Assembly (NCBI GenBank): GCA_913043025.1
Contig: CAJWLM010000010.1
Location: forward strand, 51,060-115,059
Source: an uncultured Rhodospirillaceae bacterium
GTDB taxonomy: Bacteria; Pseudomonadota; Alphaproteobacteria; UBA8366
Length of the DNA stretch: 64,000 bases
Direction of reading: 5' to 3'
Below are positions 1 through 8,489 of this stretch, piece by piece. The notes below the pieces were generated by a model. It was given only the letters and a program-made list of their open reading frames with translations, was not told the origin of the DNA and ran no database searches. Position 1 is the stretch's first letter. Every line of letters starts with the position of its first letter. Position numbers and translations under genes: made by a program.

Positions 1-389
1 TAGCTTTCCGTGAAATTGACTAATTCTGTTGCTATAGTTTTCCCTTGTAAGTCCGATATTTTTTTAATGGGGCTATCATTTTCAACAACTAACACCCAAC
101 GACAGGGCGCATCAGACGCCTTGGAATAGACAAGGTTGCAAATAACTTCGACATCGGCTTTTGTTTCTTCGATCCAATCAGTGCCGCAAAGTCCAACATC
201 CATTGTTCCGCCCGCGACGTAGCGCCCCATTTCCTGTGACCGAACGAGAGTGCACGATATTTCAGAGTCATTTATTGTAGGGAAGTAATTGCGCGAACGT
301 ATGAATATATCCCAGCCCGCTTGGCCGAACAATTCAATGGTGGCTTTTTCGAGGCTTCCCTTTGGAATGCCTAATTTTAGGTTACCCAT
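1..389 (-). CDS. hisG: ATP phosphoribosyltransferase, C-terminus cut by window edge
   Basis: First enzyme of histidine biosynthesis, joining ATP and PRPP in the cytoplasm. Only the first 129 codons are present because the frame runs off the left edge. The protein starts MGNLKLGIPKGSLEKA and carries the HisG-type segment GLCGTDWIEE at about residues 66-75, followed by a second-lobe start (DAPCRWVLVVEND). The IPKGSLEKAT..L.. opening resembles the long-form HisG rather than the short form that needs HisZ, but the regulatory C-terminus is out of view. The ATG at 389 is preceded by the purine stretch GGGAGTGAAAG, a little far for a standard ribosome site. The next gene on the same strand is 226 bases upstream, so co-transcription is uncertain. 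Confidence 0.88.
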   Translation of the reverse strand, partial: MGNLKLGIPKGSLEKATIELFGQAGWDIFIRSRNYFPTINDSEISCTLVRSQEMGRYVAGGTMDVGLCGTDWIEETKADVEVICNLVYSKASDAPCRWVLVVENDSPIKKISDLQGKTIATELVNFTES

Positions 390-615
390 GAGTATAATCT
401 TTCACTCCCTTTTTGATTTTGGCGATGGATATAGAATAATGCTGCTGATCGCAAGCACCTCGCAAATATAATTTTGGATATACGAAAGAAAAAGCTTATT
501 CACTTCAAAGCCATTTAGTTTCGAAATTCAAAGGATAATTTGCAGGTCCGGACTGAGTCTATGATTGGTAATTATTATTGTCATTAAGGCGCATGCAACC
601 TGTACAAAAAATTTT

Positions 616-1140
616 TTAATTTTCTAATCTGAGATTTTGTTGATAATCGCGCCATCGCTTTGCGTAGTTGGAAGATGTGCGCGCAATCATCGCGCGGTGT
701 TCCTCGCCCGCTTCTTTAACAACTTTACCTGGCGAACCGAAAACAACTGAATTATCAGGAATTTCTTTCCCAGGAGGAATAAACGAATTAGCACCAATGA
801 CACAGTTAGATCCTATTTTTGCATTATTTAAAATAATTGCTCCAATACCAATGAGAGTATTGTCAGCGATGGTGCATCCGTGCAGCATGACCATGTGACC
901 GATGCTAACGTTGTTGCCGAGCGTGCATGGAACACCGGGATCCGCGTGTATTACAGACCCGTCCTGGACCTGACTATTTTCACCAATAGTAATCGGATCA
1001 TTATCTCCACGAATAACACAATTATACCAAATGCTGGAGTTTTTTTTCATAACTACATCGCCAATCACGATGGCATTTTCTGCTATCCAGAAATCATCGC
1101 CATCCGTAGTGAGGCGCTTTTCTCCAAGCGAATATATCAT
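616..1140 (-). CDS. Gamma-carbonic anhydrase-like hexapeptide-repeat protein
   Basis: A 174-residue left-handed beta-helix protein of the gamma-carbonic anhydrase/PaaY/CaiE group, probably a cytoplasmic trimer. Imperfect hexapeptide repeats run through most of the chain (IAENAIVIGDVVMKK, IGSNCVIGANSFIPPG). The three metal-binding histidines of the family are visible in SVIHAD, SIGHMV and MLHGC. The usual tail (VVFGSPGKVVKE plus a C-terminal helix) is present. I start at the ATG at 1140, not the one 15 bases upstream, because GGAGGGA sits 7 bases before it and overlaps the first ATG. Whether it is an active anhydrase or an acyl/thioester-related member cannot be told from sequence. It lies 207 bases after an aminotransferase gene on the same strand. 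Confidence 0.85.
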   Translation of the reverse strand: MIYSLGEKRLTTDGDDFWIAENAIVIGDVVMKKNSSIWYNCVIRGDNDPITIGENSQVQDGSVIHADPGVPCTLGNNVSIGHMVMLHGCTIADNTLIGIGAIILNNAKIGSNCVIGANSFIPPGKEIPDNSVVFGSPGKVVKEAGEEHRAMIARTSSNYAKRWRDYQQNLRLEN

Positions 1141-1347
1141 ATTGGTTCCCTCCAATTTATTTAGGCACTGAATAGTTAATTGTTAAGCATTGTTGAGTTA
1201 GGACGTAAAGGTTCCTGTCTTTTTTTATTGGATTCAAAAAATAGTTTGGCTTTGAAACAGCAACTAAAGGTACACCACCCCAAAATAGTAGGCCAAAAAA
1301 GAAACAGAAAACTTGGTTAAAATCACCAAATAGCCATTTTTACTTTT

Positions 1348-2514
1348 TTATTTTGTTAAGCAATCCTTAATGCGGTCTATGGCTTCGATTATATTCTCCT
1401 TCGAATTAGCGTATGAAAACCTTAAAAATCCCTCTCCATTATCACCAAAAGCTGTGCCCGCAACGGTGGCCACATGAGCCTTTTCTAGAATCAAATTTTG
1501 AAGGCTTTTCGCGTCCATGCCTGTGCCTGATATATTGGGAAACGCGTAAAAAGCGCCGCCGGGCTCTACACACTGAAAACCCTCAATTGAATTTAAGGAA
1601 TCAACAATTATTCTGCGTCGCTCATCAAAGGCAGCTACCATTTTGTAAACGGCTTCTTGCGGCCCTTCCAGAGCTGCTATCCCAGCGTGTTGGGTCATCG
1701 CATTGACGCAAGAATGACAATTAATGGCTAGCCTAGTTGCTATGGGGGCCAACTCACGGGGCCAAACTGCGCAACCTAATCGCCAGCCTGTCATTGCATA
1801 AGTTTTAGACCAGCCATCGAGTACGATTAACCGATCGCGAATTTCAGGATAATTGAGCAGCGTCACGTGTTCGCGTTCGCCATAAAGCATCTGGCTGTAG
1901 ATTTCGTCAGAGAATATTGCAACTTCGGGCCACTTTGCCAATCCAGCTATTAGCTGGTCAAATTGGGATTTAGGCACGGCGCCACCACAAGGGTTTGCAG
2001 GGCTGTTGAGAATTATTAATCTGGTCTGAGGAGTTATTTGAGCAAGGACTTCATCAGCAGAAAAAGAAAACTCGTTTTCTTCTTTAAGCAAGATGGGAAT
2101 TGCACTTGCACCAGAATATTCAATCATTGATTTATAGATTGGAAACCCTGGATCCGGATAAAGAATTTCTGCTCCAGGTTCACCAAACATTGAGATGCAA
2201 AAAAACATCGTTGGTTTGCCGCCTGGCTGTACTACAACGCAATCTGGATGCACATCCGCTCGGTGTCGACGTTGAAAGTCAGCTGCAACTGCTTCGCGTA
2301 GCGGTAAGATTCCATTAGCTGGAGTGTAGCCGTGATGTCCGTCCCTAAGTGCCTTAATTCCCGCTTCAACAATATGATTTGGTGTTTTAAAGTCAGGCTG
2401 TCCGATTCCTAAGTTGATGACGTTATGCCCTGCATTATCTAATTCAGCAGCACGTGCCAAAACCTCAAAAGCGCTCTCTGTTCCAAGGTGGTTAAGATTT
2501 TTTGCTATTTTCAT
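1348..2514 (-). CDS. PLP-dependent class I/II aminotransferase
   Basis: A 388-residue fold-type I aminotransferase of the aspartate/aromatic aminotransferase group. The PLP lysine is K237 in GWSKTYAMTGWRLG. The cofactor-binding NSPANPCGG (170-178) and SDEIY (202-206) and the arginine-bearing C-terminus (GFLRFSYANS) are present. Length is normal and no key residue is missing. It follows the cyclase-family gene on the same strand after 54 bases, so the two probably form an operon; the substrate may therefore be an amino acid linked to the product of that hydrolase, but this is inference. The ATG at 2514 has no strong ribosome site (ACTTACA before it). Confidence 0.88.
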   Translation of the reverse strand: MKIAKNLNHLGTESAFEVLARAAELDNAGHNVINLGIGQPDFKTPNHIVEAGIKALRDGHHGYTPANGILPLREAVAADFQRRHRADVHPDCVVVQPGGKPTMFFCISMFGEPGAEILYPDPGFPIYKSMIEYSGASAIPILLKEENEFSFSADEVLAQITPQTRLIILNSPANPCGGAVPKSQFDQLIAGLAKWPEVAIFSDEIYSQMLYGEREHVTLLNYPEIRDRLIVLDGWSKTYAMTGWRLGCAVWPRELAPIATRLAINCHSCVNAMTQHAGIAALEGPQEAVYKMVAAFDERRRIIVDSLNSIEGFQCVEPGGAFYAFPNISGTGMDAKSLQNLILEKAHVATVAGTAFGDNGEGFLRFSYANSKENIIEAIDRIKDCLTK

Positions 2515-2568
2515 TGTAAGTAGTCTTGCATTGTGGCGGCCTTTCTATGCTCTCAATAATCGTTGATC

Positions 2569-3528
2569 CTATTTGATAGCGTTAGGATTAATTGGAGACC
2601 CGGTGCCTTTGGTAATGTTAAGAGGGGGTGCGCAAAAGAAAAACTCATAAACCCCATCACTCGCACAATCATCTGCAAGCTCTTTTACGTAGAAAATTTC
2701 CCCATGTGTAACACCCAGCGCGGGAATTGACACCCAATGAAATGGTTGGTTGGCTTCATCCGTTTCATTTGGCCGTACTTCGATACCCCAAGTATCAGTA
2801 CAAATAGCTGCGATCTCCCTCTCACACACCCAATCACAAGTTTCGAATGCAAGGCCGGGGGCATCGCCCCCAGCGTATCCTCCCCAGTCATTACTTTTAA
2901 GCCTTTGTTCCATTTGCCCCGTGCGGATAATTACAAAATCCCCCCGCCTTACTTCGACACTAAGAGAATCCATGGCAGCATCTAAATCTGCGTTAGTGAT
3001 GGCGTATCCGTCTTCGAGAAACATTGTGTTTTTGCAGCGAGCAATATCTAGAAGGACACCGCGGCCGACCATGCGATCTCGAAATTTTTCAATACCGCAT
3101 TTATGTGCTCCAAAGCTGTCGACTAAGGATGCATCATAACCATTCCACATTTTGTCTTCTAAAAACACATGGGCTAATGCATCCCACTGGGTTGCAGTTT
3201 GGGTTGGAAGATTAATTGCGTCGTCTGCATATCTGAGGTTATTTGGTAGCTGATCCTGGTTACCGGCCAACGCGTCAGTGCCAGTCGCTAGCATAGTATG
3301 AATAGGGTTCCACCTTTGCCCAAAGAGACCGGACTGCGGTCCATTGTTATCAAGGGGCAACCCCAATGAAAAAACTTTACCTTTTCGAATTAATTTAGCC
3401 GCAGCTACGATATCCTCCGGTTCAATAAAATTGGTTGCGCCACATTCGTCGTCCGGTCCCCACTTACCCCAACGACTTAGTTTGTGGCCCTTTTCAATTA
3501 CATCTTTCTTTGTAAATTTTCCCCCCAT
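2569..3528 (-). CDS. Cyclase-family (kynurenine formamidase-like) metal hydrolase
   Basis: About 319 residues, of the putative cyclase family (PF04199) that includes kynurenine formamidase and related amide hydrolases. The family metal-binding motif appears in the long-subfamily form TATQWDALAHV rather than HxGTHxDxxxH; GAHKCGIEKFRDRMVGRGVLLD and the late FHWVSIPALGVTHGE segments fit the same subfamily. I start at the ATG at 3528 because GGAGGAG lies 7 bases upstream; an in-frame ATG at 3579 would place that ribosome site inside the gene. It is the first gene of a likely operon with the aminotransferase downstream. The substrate is unknown; kynurenine is only one possibility. Confidence 0.82.
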   Translation of the reverse strand: MGGKFTKKDVIEKGHKLSRWGKWGPDDECGATNFIEPEDIVAAAKLIRKGKVFSLGLPLDNNGPQSGLFGQRWNPIHTMLATGTDALAGNQDQLPNNLRYADDAINLPTQTATQWDALAHVFLEDKMWNGYDASLVDSFGAHKCGIEKFRDRMVGRGVLLDIARCKNTMFLEDGYAITNADLDAAMDSLSVEVRRGDFVIIRTGQMEQRLKSNDWGGYAGGDAPGLAFETCDWVCEREIAAICTDTWGIEVRPNETDEANQPFHWVSIPALGVTHGEIFYVKELADDCASDGVYEFFFCAPPLNITKGTGSPINPNAIK

Positions 3529-3706
3529 CTTGAGCTCCTCCATATTTGCCATTTTGTAGGTATAGTGTCGGTCACCCAAAGCAGTGTCAATAAAGCAGCG
3601 TTCATTTGAAGTTTGCTAGTTGTTGGCTCTCCTTGACGTACGTGCTGTTCGGCATTAAGACAGCCGCTTATCTAATAAGTTTTGTCTTTCGATTTTAGCT
3701 CTTTAC

Positions 3707-3784
3707 GGTGGCTGTAGCTCAGTTGGTTAGAGCGCCTGATTGTGGATCAGGAGGCCGTGGGTTCAAATCCCATCAGCCACCCCA
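3707..3784 (+). tRNA. tRNA-His (anticodon GTG)
   Basis: Cloverleaf reads cleanly: acceptor stem starting GGTGGCTG pairs with CAGCCACC; D-arm GCTCAGTTGGTTAGAGC; anticodon stem CCTGA/TCAGG with loop TTGTGGA, giving anticodon GTG; T-arm with loop TTCAAAT. Counting back from the conserved T8 (3715) puts position 1 at 3708, so G3707 is the extra G-1 opposite C73 (3781), the normal histidine identity pair. The CCA end (3782-3784) is encoded. No terminator is visible right after it. Confidence 0.95.
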
Positions 3785-3889
3785 TTTATAAAAAAACTTT
3801 ATGTTGATGGCTGACACGGTGCTTCCAAGTACATGTTAGGTGCATTGGAAATATGGTTTTCTATGGGATGCTGCACCCATCAAAAAAAC

Positions 3890-5254
3890 TCAATCGACAT
3901 GCAGTGCATCTGTTAGGCAATTAAGTGATGGGGCCGCTTCAAGGGACTCAATAATTTGAATAGAGTCTTCCAATCTTTGTTCACTCAATACACGTGACGC
4001 ACAAGTACGATACTTTTCCACAAGTTCGTCTCTTGTAAGTGGGTTTCCCGGACTACCTCTTACATGATCCACTTGCTTAGTGTAATTGCGTCCATCTTTC
4101 ATTTGGATTGTGACTGGAGATCTTCTGCGAGATGCTGTGTCATTACCCCATTCCTCATGTGCGTTTACCCTTACTTTGCTTAGCGCTTCTCGCATCTGGG
4201 GTGCATTGCAATACTCGTCAGAGAAGGATAGCAAATTTACTTTGTGGTCTAGCAGCATGCAAGCAAGTACATAGTCTATAGAAAATTTGCCGCGGAATCC
4301 TGTCGTAGGTTTATGAAAACGGACAATATCCAGAAGATCTGGATGCACATCTACAACTAAACTTTCAACCTCAGCTATAGAAATATTATTTTCTTCAATG
4401 AGTTCACTTGCTGCATCGAGAGCGCGCAAATTACCGCCACAACATGGATATCTTTTTATTGTTAATCCAGGATCGACTATAGACCAATTTTTGCCCAGCC
4501 CCGCGGATATGTTATCAAACGTATAATTCCCGTCCCCATGGAAAGCAGAGTAGAACCCGTAATCACCTTCCAAACCCTCAGGGTCGGCGACGTAGCCGTT
4601 TCGAGCTAATAGTACTGATGTAACACCTGCTCTAGCTGCATTGCCAGCGTGTATGCCCTTTCCTGGGGTGCCGAAATGTTGAGTTAGGCCGCCAGCATTT
4701 GCGGCTGCTAATCCAATAGCTACGGCCATCTGTTTAGGGTCCAGGCGGGCAATTTTAGCAGCAGCAGCTGCTGCTGCTGAGCACCCATATAATGACGTCG
4801 GATGGAAACCGCGTGCACGAAAGACATGCTCGTGTTGACGGCCAGATGAAGACATGCGCTCAAAAACTTCTAAGCCAATACAAATTGCAGTTACTAATTC
4901 TTTCCCTGATGCACTTGTTTCTTCGGCTATAGCTGTTGCTGCGGGAAGAATGCATGCGGTTGGGTGCGAGAATCCCGTATCGTCAAAATCTAGTAGGTGT
5001 GAGAGAGCTCCATTTGCCCAAGCAGTCGATACAACGCCCGTGCGTAGGTTAGTTCCAAATACTGAAGCTTTGGGATCCCCACCTTGTTCCCGCGTAATAT
5101 CAATAATTATTTGCCCTGCCGGCTCTACTGTAGCCGCTAGGCCCACGCCAATGCAATCGAGTATATGGCGTTTTGTATTGCTAACTGCTTCTGAGGAGAG
5201 GTCATTAAATTCTATTTTATTTGCGAAATCAGACAGTATTTCTGTCGCACTCAT
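3890..5254 (-). CDS. MmgE/PrpD family protein
   Basis: A 454-residue member of the MmgE/PrpD family, which includes 2-methylcitrate dehydratase, cis-aconitate decarboxylase and iminodisuccinate epimerase. Family landmarks are HILDCIGVGLAAT (27-39), the LLDFDDTGFSHPTACILPAA segment that holds conserved acid/His residues, and the lid-domain YPCCGGNLRALDA. Length is typical. The start has a good ribosome site (AAAGGAGA, 7 bases before ATG). It stands alone between tRNA-His and a small membrane protein, so the exact reaction cannot be read from context. A second family member lies at 49060-50409. Confidence 0.85.
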   Translation of the reverse strand: MSATEILSDFANKIEFNDLSSEAVSNTKRHILDCIGVGLAATVEPAGQIIIDITREQGGDPKASVFGTNLRTGVVSTAWANGALSHLLDFDDTGFSHPTACILPAATAIAEETSASGKELVTAICIGLEVFERMSSSGRQHEHVFRARGFHPTSLYGCSAAAAAAAKIARLDPKQMAVAIGLAAANAGGLTQHFGTPGKGIHAGNAARAGVTSVLLARNGYVADPEGLEGDYGFYSAFHGDGNYTFDNISAGLGKNWSIVDPGLTIKRYPCCGGNLRALDAASELIEENNISIAEVESLVVDVHPDLLDIVRFHKPTTGFRGKFSIDYVLACMLLDHKVNLLSFSDEYCNAPQMREALSKVRVNAHEEWGNDTASRRRSPVTIQMKDGRNYTKQVDHVRGSPGNPLTRDELVEKYRTCASRVLSEQRLEDSIQIIESLEAAPSLNCLTDALHVD

Positions 5255-5299
5255 TTACAATCTCCTTTTTGTGGCCGTGCATGGTGCCAGTGTTACGGA

Positions 5300-5557
5300 T
5301 CAGTTTTCCTTGAAATTGAACCGCTTCTCTATACGGCGCCGCGGAGCCCAATACATCTTTTCAGTTATTTTATATTTATCCACCAAATATCCAACGGAAA
5401 TTACGTAAATGACGAGAAATATTATAACAATCCATGCAGGTATTTCTATCTTTGCCAAAATATATGCTGGTCCAAGTAAAATGGTGAAGCTGATTGCGGA
5501 GCAAACACAGAATAAAAGTAATATTGCTAATCTGGATTTAATTTTTTCAAAATTCAT
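5300..5557 (-). CDS. Small two-helix membrane protein, unknown function
   Basis: An 85-residue protein with two hydrophobic segments (about residues 9-33 and 39-60) and a basic C-terminus (APRRRIEKRF). I do not recognise a family. It is 45 bases upstream of the MmgE/PrpD gene on the same strand and may share its transcript. The ribosome site is weak. The hydrophobic pattern and positive-inside tail make it a plausible real protein, but it could be spurious. Confidence 0.5.
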   Translation of the reverse strand: MNFEKIKSRLAILLLFCVCSAISFTILLGPAYILAKIEIPAWIVIIFLVIYVISVGYLVDKYKITEKMYWAPRRRIEKRFNFKEN

Positions 5558-5608
5558 TAGTGGAGCCTGGGACAGTATGGTTCATAAAAAACTCCGGGTG
5601 GTTGGTTG

Positions 5609-5645
5609 TCATTGACTATACGTGGGTGTTTCTCATTGACTATAC
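5609..5645 (+). repeat. Direct repeat of a 13-base unit
   Basis: TCATTGACTATAC occurs exactly at 5609-5621 and again at 5633-5645, start to start 24 bases, in the gap between the small membrane protein and hmuT. Two identical sites a little over two helical turns apart could be a regulator-binding pair, but no regulator is adjacent. Confidence 0.55.
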
Positions 5646-5768
5646 ACTGTATTTCAAAGAGGCGATATTTGCTAAATGAGCTTTACTCCTTTTGCGATAG
5701 GGAACATTTTTTGATATGATACACGGCAGCGGGTACAATAGCTAAGACCCACGAGGTATTTAAACTTA

Positions 5769-5797
5769 TTGAGAACGACTTGCATTCTCACTATACC
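5769..5797 (+). promoter_or_regulatory. hmu promoter with Fur-box-like operator in the spacer
   Basis: TTGAGA (5769-5774) and TATACC (5792-5797) are spaced exactly 17 bases and match sigma-70 -35 and -10 boxes 5/6 and 4/6. The palindrome GAGAACGACTTGCATTCTC (5771-5789) lies across the spacer and matches the 19-base Fur consensus at 12 positions. The predicted transcript start falls within 1-2 bases of the hmuT ATG (5806), which itself has no ribosome site, so the message may be leaderless. An alternative promoter, TTGCGA-17-TATGAT (5692-5720), lies farther upstream. Confidence 0.6.
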
Positions 5798-5805
5798 TTT
5801 TCATC

Positions 5806-6684
5806 ATGCAGCGTTTTATTTTTCTATTACTTTTTGCACTGGTAGGTATCATTTCTCATGGGAACGCCTCACCGGGTTGTACTAAGGCGCCGGACACAAG
5901 CAGGATAGTGGCGGTTGGTGGATCTGTGACTGAGGTGATTTTTTACTTGAATTTAGAAAGTAATTTGGTTGCAAGAGATATAACATCGAATTTTCCGCCC
6001 GAAGCTTTGGAACTACCTTCTGTCGGTTATGTACGGAGCTTGTCAACAGAGGGTGTGCTATCGGTTTCTCCGACACTTATTCTTGGTGAGTCTGACATGG
6101 GCCCGCCATTCGTCATTAAGCAATTCAGAAATGCAGTTGTGGATCTTAGAATAATACCCGATACCTTTTCAGGGAAAGGTATCGAAGATAAGGTGAGGTG
6201 TGTCGGGCAGATCCTTGGTTTAGGAAAGCAAAAGCTTGAACAAAAACTCAATGAGTTGAGTGTTATTAACGCTAAAATTAAAGGCTCGAATGCAACGCGT
6301 TCTATTTCGAGAAAACGGTACATTATAATCTTAATGATGCGCGGAACATCCCCTTTCGTCGCTGGCGCGGGTACGTCAGGTGATGGATTTATAAAGATGT
6401 TGGGCGGCGTAAATGCCATGGCAAGCGCGAATGGCTGGAAGCCCGTAGGAATAGAATCAATAATTGGTAATCAGCCTGACGTGATTATTGTGACGGAAAG
6501 GGCATTCAAGCCATTTGGCAATATCGAGAAATTTTTATCCCAAACCGGTCTAAGTGCTTCCCGGGCTGGAAAGGTAGGCGCAGTTCTCGTTGAAGATGGA
6601 ATGTCACTTTTGGGGTTCGGCCCGAGAACTCTCATAGTCGCTCAAAATATTTTGAATAAAGCCCATATTATGGTTAAGGAATAA
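5806..6684 (+). CDS. hmuT: Hemin ABC transporter, periplasmic binding protein
   Basis: A 292-residue substrate-binding protein of the class III (helical-backbone) family that delivers heme or siderophores to a FecCD-type permease. Residues 1-21 form a signal peptide with likely cleavage in GNA-SPG. The opening RIVAVGGSVTEVIFYLNLES and the C-terminal lobe (TSGDGFIKMLGGVNAMA, LIVAQNIL) match HmuT-type proteins. It is followed 7 bases later by the permease and then the ATPase, a complete heme-type importer; the assignment to heme rather than another iron chelate rests on resemblance. An operator resembling a Fur box lies directly upstream, pointing to iron control. Confidence 0.82.
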   Translation: MQRFIFLLLFALVGIISHGNASPGCTKAPDTSRIVAVGGSVTEVIFYLNLESNLVARDITSNFPPEALELPSVGYVRSLSTEGVLSVSPTLILGESDMGPPFVIKQFRNAVVDLRIIPDTFSGKGIEDKVRCVGQILGLGKQKLEQKLNELSVINAKIKGSNATRSISRKRYIIILMMRGTSPFVAGAGTSGDGFIKMLGGVNAMASANGWKPVGIESIIGNQPDVIIVTERAFKPFGNIEKFLSQTGLSASRAGKVGAVLVEDGMSLLGFGPRTLIVAQNILNKAHIMVKE

Positions 6685-6691
6685 GCAAAGC

Positions 6692-7708
6692 TTGCGTTAC
6701 TATAAACACCTAAAGCCACGACAAATTACTATACTAATAATCCTCGGCGTTGTTAGTGTGGTAGCCTTTATATTGAGTTTAATTTTTGGTAGCTTCAGCA
6801 TTCCAGTGCTCAAATTGTTGTCTGGAAATGCCACCCCTCTGCAAATTGAAATACTAAGCCAAATTCGCGGCCCAAGAGTTATCTTAACAATATTTGTTGG
6901 TGCTGCGCTTGGGATTTCTGGCGCTGCTTTACAGGGCTTATTTCGTAATCCATTAGCGGACCCCGGCTTGATTGGTGTTTCAGCGGGTGCTGCGTTGGGT
7001 GCGGTCTTAGCAATTATCTTTCCACTCAATGTACTGCCAGAAATTGCTTTAGGGGTTTATGCAGTTCCTCTTTCGGCAACTGTTGGTTCAGGTGTGGTCA
7101 TAGCCCTCTTATTTTTTCTGACCAGAGGTTTCACCCAAGCAGGCATCACGTACATGTTACTCGTGGGGATTGCTGTCAATGCTTTGGCTACTGTTGGCAT
7201 AGGACTTTTGACTTTCATTAGCACTGATAGCCAGTTGCGCGGACTGACTTTTTGGTTAATGGGTAGTTTCGGTGGGGCTCGATGGAGCCTAATTATCCCG
7301 GTAATTTTTATAATCTCACTCTCCATTAGCTTCATGCTCGCTTATTCTCGACGTTTAGACTTGATACAACTTGGCGAGAGCGAGGCAAGAAGGCTCGGTG
7401 TCAATGTACGCAGGGTAAAAATAATAATTATTCTCTCTGCAGCATTTATGATAGGCGCAAGTGTTTCCTTATCCGGTATTATAGGATTTGTGGGATTGGT
7501 CGTTCCCCATCTTGTAAGATTGATAGGGGGTCCAAATCACACATATTTGTTAGCAGGATCTGCCTTATTGGGAAGTGGAATAATGGTGTTGGCCGATCTT
7601 ACTTCTAGAATAGTTATACAGCCTGCCGAATTACCCGTAGGACTGGCTACGAGTGCTCTAGGTGCCCCATTTTTCCTTTGGCTAGTATTAAGATTGAAAA
7701 AAAGTTGA
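6692..7708 (+). CDS. hmuU: Hemin ABC transporter permease (FecCD family)
   Basis: A 338-residue inner-membrane permease of the FecCD/BtuC family with about nine or ten hydrophobic spans. Family signatures are ALGISGAALQGLFRNPLADP (about 67-87), GVSAGAALGAV, and the C-terminal SGIIGFVGLVVPHLVRLIGG that contacts the ATPase. The only suitable start near the upstream gene is TTG at 6692, with AAGGA 10 bases before it, so a non-ATG start is likely. The gene follows hmuT by 7 bases and meets hmuV with a 4-base overlap. Confidence 0.87.
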   Translation: MRYYKHLKPRQITILIILGVVSVVAFILSLIFGSFSIPVLKLLSGNATPLQIEILSQIRGPRVILTIFVGAALGISGAALQGLFRNPLADPGLIGVSAGAALGAVLAIIFPLNVLPEIALGVYAVPLSATVGSGVVIALLFFLTRGFTQAGITYMLLVGIAVNALATVGIGLLTFISTDSQLRGLTFWLMGSFGGARWSLIIPVIFIISLSISFMLAYSRRLDLIQLGESEARRLGVNVRRVKIIIILSAAFMIGASVSLSGIIGFVGLVVPHLVRLIGGPNHTYLLAGSALLGSGIMVLADLTSRIVIQPAELPVGLATSALGAPFFLWLVLRLKKS

Positions 7709-8478
7709 GCATATTAGTTTCAAACATGAGTTTTATACGAAACTCCAAATTCGCCCTACGAAATATCAACCTGACCGTGAATGAGGGTGAAATTCTCGCA
7801 ATTGTGGGCCCTAATGGGTCTGGAAAGTCAACGTTGATGAGTTTGTTAGCTGGTGATATTCGGCCGACTGGCGGACGCATCGATTACGGTGACATGCCGC
7901 TGGAGACGTGGGACCTTTCCGAAAGGGCCGACTATCGGAGCATGATGTCTCAACAACATATTGTTGCTTATGATTTTACCGTAAGAGAAATCATTGAAAT
8001 GGGAATTGTGCATGCGCAGGAAATAATGAAAGACAGATCCTATTCTTCGGTTGTCGATATTATTGCTGAAATGTTTGAGCTTACGAATGTGCTGGATCAT
8101 AGTATAAGATCTTTGTCAGGTGGAGGTCAGCAAAGGGTTCACTTCGCTCGCGCATTAGCTCAAGTTTGGCAAAAAGATAGTTATAAAGATCCGAAATTTA
8201 TGTTGCTTGATGAGCCTACCTCCAATCTCGATCTTGCCCATGAAGTGAAGACGTTATCTCTACTGAGAAATGAAGTTCGAAAGGGGTTGGGTGTGTTGGT
8301 AATATTGCATGATTTGAATTTGACAGCGCACTTTGCCGATAAGGTGGCGATTCTAAAAAATGGCGAATTGGTTGATCACGGAAGTGCCGATGAAGTCTTG
8401 ACTTCGGAAATACTCAGCTCAGTATATAATTTGTCCATAAATGTTTCGCATGAACCTTTGCGGATCACACATTTTTAG
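7705..8478 (+). CDS. hmuV: Hemin ABC transporter ATP-binding protein
   Basis: The cytoplasmic ATPase of the importer. Walker A is GPNGSGKST (about residues 35-43), the ABC signature is LSGGGQQR, Walker B is FMLLDEPTSNLD and the H-loop is VILHDLN. I choose TTG at 7705, which overlaps the hmuU stop as TTGA and gives the usual HmuV opening (SILVSNMSF.. before the first strand); TTG at 7678 and ATG at 7726 are alternatives and none has a strong ribosome site. No TonB-dependent heme receptor or hmuS-type gene is next to it. Confidence 0.86.
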   Translation: MSILVSNMSFIRNSKFALRNINLTVNEGEILAIVGPNGSGKSTLMSLLAGDIRPTGGRIDYGDMPLETWDLSERADYRSMMSQQHIVAYDFTVREIIEMGIVHAQEIMKDRSYSSVVDIIAEMFELTNVLDHSIRSLSGGGQQRVHFARALAQVWQKDSYKDPKFMLLDEPTSNLDLAHEVKTLSLLRNEVRKGLGVLVILHDLNLTAHFADKVAILKNGELVDHGSADEVLTSEILSSVYNLSINVSHEPLRITHF

Positions 8479-8489
8479 TTTTGGTAGCA

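Noticed and set aside
3707..3784. tRNA-His as an integration site of a mobile element
   Set aside because: No integrase, no repeat of the tRNA 3' end and ordinary genes on both sides.
5692..5720. TTGCGA-17-TATGAT as the main hmu promoter
   Set aside because: Plausible spacing, but the Fur-like palindrome lies about 50 bases downstream of it; the 5769-5797 promoter fits the operator better. Kept only as an alternative.
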